This document shows, in pieces, positions 61,898-64,000 of a stretch of DNA of 64,000 bases. The position numbers and the translations under genes were made by a program. Position 1 is the stretch's first letter. Every line of letters starts with the position of its first letter. The DNA is from Phycisphaerales bacterium (GTDB lineage: Bacteria; Planctomycetota; Phycisphaerae; Phycisphaerales; UBA1924), in contig JADLBU010000126.1 in assembly GCA_020847535.1 (NCBI GenBank), forward strand, positions 1-64,000, given 5' to 3'. The notes below the pieces were generated by a model that had not been told where the DNA came from, searched no databases, and worked only from the letters and a program-made list of their open reading frames with translations.

Positions 61898-63637
61898 TCA
61901 CAACGGCTGCTCGCCGGGTTCCTTTCGGGGCCTGTTCTTAGGAACCGATGGCCGCTGCGGGCGCACGGCGCGCTCCAATTCCCTGCGAAACTGCTGCATC
62001 CCCTGGAAGGGGTCCACCATGGCCGATCCATCCCTGACGACCGGGACATCCTTGAGGACGATCTCCCCGCCGTAATAGCTCTCGAGGTCGAGCGTCCCGG
62101 CTGCCACATCCGCGCTGGGCCGCAGGATGATGTCCACGCGATCCTCATCCTCACCCTTCCACGTGCCCTCGACCTCCCGCTCCGTGCCGTCGCTCGAGGA
62201 TGATCGCGTCACAGTCTTGCCGTTGATCGTGATGCTCGCCATCGACCTGAAGACACTCGTGAACCCGTTGCCACCTTCGCGATCCCGCGTCCCGCTGTGC
62301 AATTCCCCAAGCTTCCACTCCCGCCCGCCCGCACGGCAGTAGACATCGCAGGCGATCGGTGCGGGCAGGCTGTCGGTATCGAACTGCACGCTCGCCGCCC
62401 CTGACCGGGCCGTGTCCTGCATGCCCCTTTCCGTCAGGAAGAGCGATTGCACCAGCGAGCTGCCGATGGTCAGCGAATCGGGCCGCAGCGCTTCGGCGAG
62501 CTTCTTCTCGGTACCCTCATCGGCCGGGATTGCCCGGGCGAGCGGCTCGGTCGGATCGACGACCCGCACCGTCGAGGCGATCGTCATCGGCGTGTCCGCG
62601 GTGCTGGAATCACCCCCAATCCGCTTGATCTGTCCGTTGACGATCGTGATGCCCTGCAGGCCCTGCGATTGCCCGGACGCCGACGAAGTGAGTTCGAGCT
62701 CGAGCGGCCTGATGCCGGTCGCCACGTTCTCCGGAACCTGCACCACAAGCTCGCCGCTGGGGGAGCCGAGTCCCCCTCCACCGCCCATGAACACAACCCG
62801 CGGACCAGAGGCCTTGCTTCCGTTCAGCGAGAAGGTCGCCGCGCTGCCATCCTTGAAGAACGAACTGCCGAAGAACGGATCGACTCCCTGCTCGGCGATA
62901 TCCCACGCCGCGGTCTGGCCATCGATGGACACATTCTTCACCCGCACCGCGCACTCGATCGCCGTCGAGCTCCCGATCCGTGCTTCCTTGAGCTTGATCC
63001 GCACCGGCATCACCTCGCCCGCGTGCACCGTCGGTCGCGTCTGGATCTCCAGGACCGCCGCCTGCGAGGCGAACCGCTTCTCCTGCTCGGGCTTGAGCGC
63101 GCCATCGAGCTTGGCCCGCTCGATCAGGTCGCCCCACGCTTCGGTCCAGGTACGCGAAGTGTCCTTCTGCATCGCCAGCGTCGACTCGATGACCCGCTGG
63201 TACTGGGCCGGATCGAGCTTGTTCGCCATCATCCGGGTCTCGATCTCGCCGGCGAGCGCATCGAGGCGGGTGGCATCGCTGTGCTTAGCCTCCCACAGGA
63301 GCACCCCCAGCGGCTTGTACGAATCGACGTTGGTCCCCGTCAGCAGCGCGTACCCGATCGCCGCGATCGGCGCCACCGGGATCGCCGCAAACACGGCCCC
63401 CATCAGCACCAGGGCCGGCAGCCGCTTGCGCACCCCGATCCGGATCGCCTTCTCGCGTTTGAGCCCGGCCCCGCACTCCGGGCAGGTCACCACCTCGGGG
63501 TATACCCCCTCCAGGTCAAACCGGCACCACGTGCAGACCGGGTGGTCGTTGAGCTTGCGGCCGCGCAAACCGACCCACACCAGGGCGATCCCGGCAAAGA
63601 AGGCAACCAAGAGCAGAATGACGACAATGCCCGGCAT
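61898..63637 (-). CDS. Large membrane protein with zinc ribbon near the N-terminus
   Basis: The 579-residue protein has a first span at residues 4-25. A zinc ribbon (CTWCRFDLEGVYPEVVTCPECG) at about residues 35-56 follows, then a second span (LPALVLMGAVFAAIPVAPIAAIGYALL) and a large outer domain of about 450 residues with no known motif. The ribbon is of the same type as on three other membrane proteins in this window. The start at 63637 (MPGIVVILLL) is chosen over one five codons earlier. Confidence 0.75.
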   Translation of the reverse strand: MPGIVVILLLVAFFAGIALVWVGLRGRKLNDHPVCTWCRFDLEGVYPEVVTCPECGAGLKREKAIRIGVRKRLPALVLMGAVFAAIPVAPIAAIGYALLTGTNVDSYKPLGVLLWEAKHSDATRLDALAGEIETRMMANKLDPAQYQRVIESTLAMQKDTSRTWTEAWGDLIERAKLDGALKPEQEKRFASQAAVLEIQTRPTVHAGEVMPVRIKLKEARIGSSTAIECAVRVKNVSIDGQTAAWDIAEQGVDPFFGSSFFKDGSAATFSLNGSKASGPRVVFMGGGGGLGSPSGELVVQVPENVATGIRPLELELTSSASGQSQGLQGITIVNGQIKRIGGDSSTADTPMTIASTVRVVDPTEPLARAIPADEGTEKKLAEALRPDSLTIGSSLVQSLFLTERGMQDTARSGAASVQFDTDSLPAPIACDVYCRAGGREWKLGELHSGTRDREGGNGFTSVFRSMASITINGKTVTRSSSSDGTEREVEGTWKGEDEDRVDIILRPSADVAAGTLDLESYYGGEIVLKDVPVVRDGSAMVDPFQGMQQFRRELERAVRPQRPSVPKNRPRKEPGEQPL

Positions 63638-63733
63638 ATCGAGGGCTTCCAAGAGAGTGCGTGACCATATGGATGATCGGAGCCGCCCGCTCCGTCACGC
63701 CGTACAAGGCGCTACCTCCACCCCACCCCACTC

Positions 63734-64000
63734 CTACCGCAGCTCGACGCTCCAGTACGCATGATCGAGGAACGTCTTCCACGAGGCGTACTTCTCGTTC
63801 CCCAGGCGGATCGTGATCAGCGGGTTGCGCTTGGGGCGCTCGGGCCGGCGAACCATCTTCATGCTGGCCTGCTCGGGCGTGCGGCCGCCCTTGCGGGCGT
63901 TGCACTTGATGCAGGCGCACACCAGGTTCTCCCAAGTGTCCATGCCGCCCAGGGAGCGCGGGTTGACGTGATCGATCGACAGCTCGCTGGTCGGGAAGTG
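63734..64000 (-). CDS. HNH endonuclease, cut by the window edge
   Basis: The 88 residues at the right edge carry the HNH core: [35 protein letters not shown], with the Asp-His and Asn of the metal site and a CxxC pair. The 5' end lies outside the window, so the N-terminal domain is unknown. The gene reads on the minus strand towards the large zinc-ribbon membrane protein, whose start is 97 bases downstream of this stop. Such HNH proteins can be free-standing nucleases or part of mobile elements; context is missing. Confidence 0.85.
   Translation of the reverse strand, partial: HFPTSELSIDHVNPRSLGGMDTWENLVCACIKCNARKGGRTPEQASMKMVRRPERPKRNPLITIRLGNEKYASWKTFLDHAYWSVELR

Noticed and set aside
1-64000. 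tRNA and rRNA genes
   Set aside because: No T-loop-like GGTTCGAATCC pattern in a cloverleaf context, and no rRNA-like stretch, was found by eye; a tRNAscan run would be decisive.

Overview
The window is GC-rich bacterial chromosome, densely coded on both strands, and looks like a member of the Planctomycetota, most probably class Phycisphaerae. The evidence is indirect. There is a prepilin-like protein with an [14 protein letters not shown]-type N-terminus of the kind that is abundant in planctomycetes, a recurring Cys-x2-Cys...CPECG zinc ribbon attached to unrelated membrane proteins, many lineage-restricted secreted or TPR proteins, and an rpsR gene outside the usual rpsF-ssb-rplI context. 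No rRNA, tRNA, CRISPR array, prophage or complete insertion sequence was seen.

Layout. 1-9.3 kb: a fragment of a gene cut by the left edge, a TolB/amidohydrolase fusion, an amino-acid permease, a catalytically dead M16 peptidase homologue, a 24-residue lysine-rich protein with its own terminator, and an unknown protein translationally coupled to a YtcJ-like amidohydrolase. 9.3-17.5 kb: DUF444 (YeaH-like) protein, a three-gene membrane/TPR operon, and a tRNA-dihydrouridine synthase. 17.7-25.5 kb: a DUF1573 - rhodanese - MauE redox group, rpsR, free-methionine-(R)-sulfoxide reductase, cysteine desulfurase, a TVP38-type membrane protein, a DUF4190-like protein and an MlaF-like ATPase. 25.5-30.8 kb: a sugar operon (epimerase, double-domain glycosyltransferase, glycosyltransferase) divergent from a methyltransferase. 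30.9-40.4 kb: a giant AsmA-like protein, divergent radA and a small putative DNA-binding protein, an SGNH hydrolase, an unknown protein and a DPM1-like glycosyltransferase. 40.6-45 kb: prfA followed by a three-gene envelope operon (His/Gly-rich protein, coiled-coil membrane protein, substrate-binding/OmpA fusion). 45-52.5 kb: a zinc-ribbon membrane protein, a candidate non-coding RNA, an apparently exported methyltransferase, MATE transporter, DUF5684 protein, another zinc-ribbon protein, a methyltransferase and a truncated FAD oxidase behind a strong palindromic promoter. 52.5-64 kb: GDP-mannose 4,6-dehydratase, a membrane glycosyltransferase, prepilin, lipoproteins, a beta-carbonic-anhydrase-like protein, pterin dehydratase, GluQ-type synthetase, DUF192 lipoprotein, a PP2C/SpoIIE phosphatase and an HNH nuclease cut by the right edge.

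Together the genes describe ordinary housekeeping (translation, tRNA modification, repair, Fe-S/sulfur chemistry) mixed with a large investment in cell-envelope and surface-glycan functions. No complete defence or mobile system is visible. The most unusual signals are the candidate minus-strand RNA near 46.0-46.3 kb, the envelope operon downstream of prfA, the tiny lysine-rich protein, the promoter-operator in front of a broken FAD oxidase, and the zinc ribbon shared by four membrane proteins.
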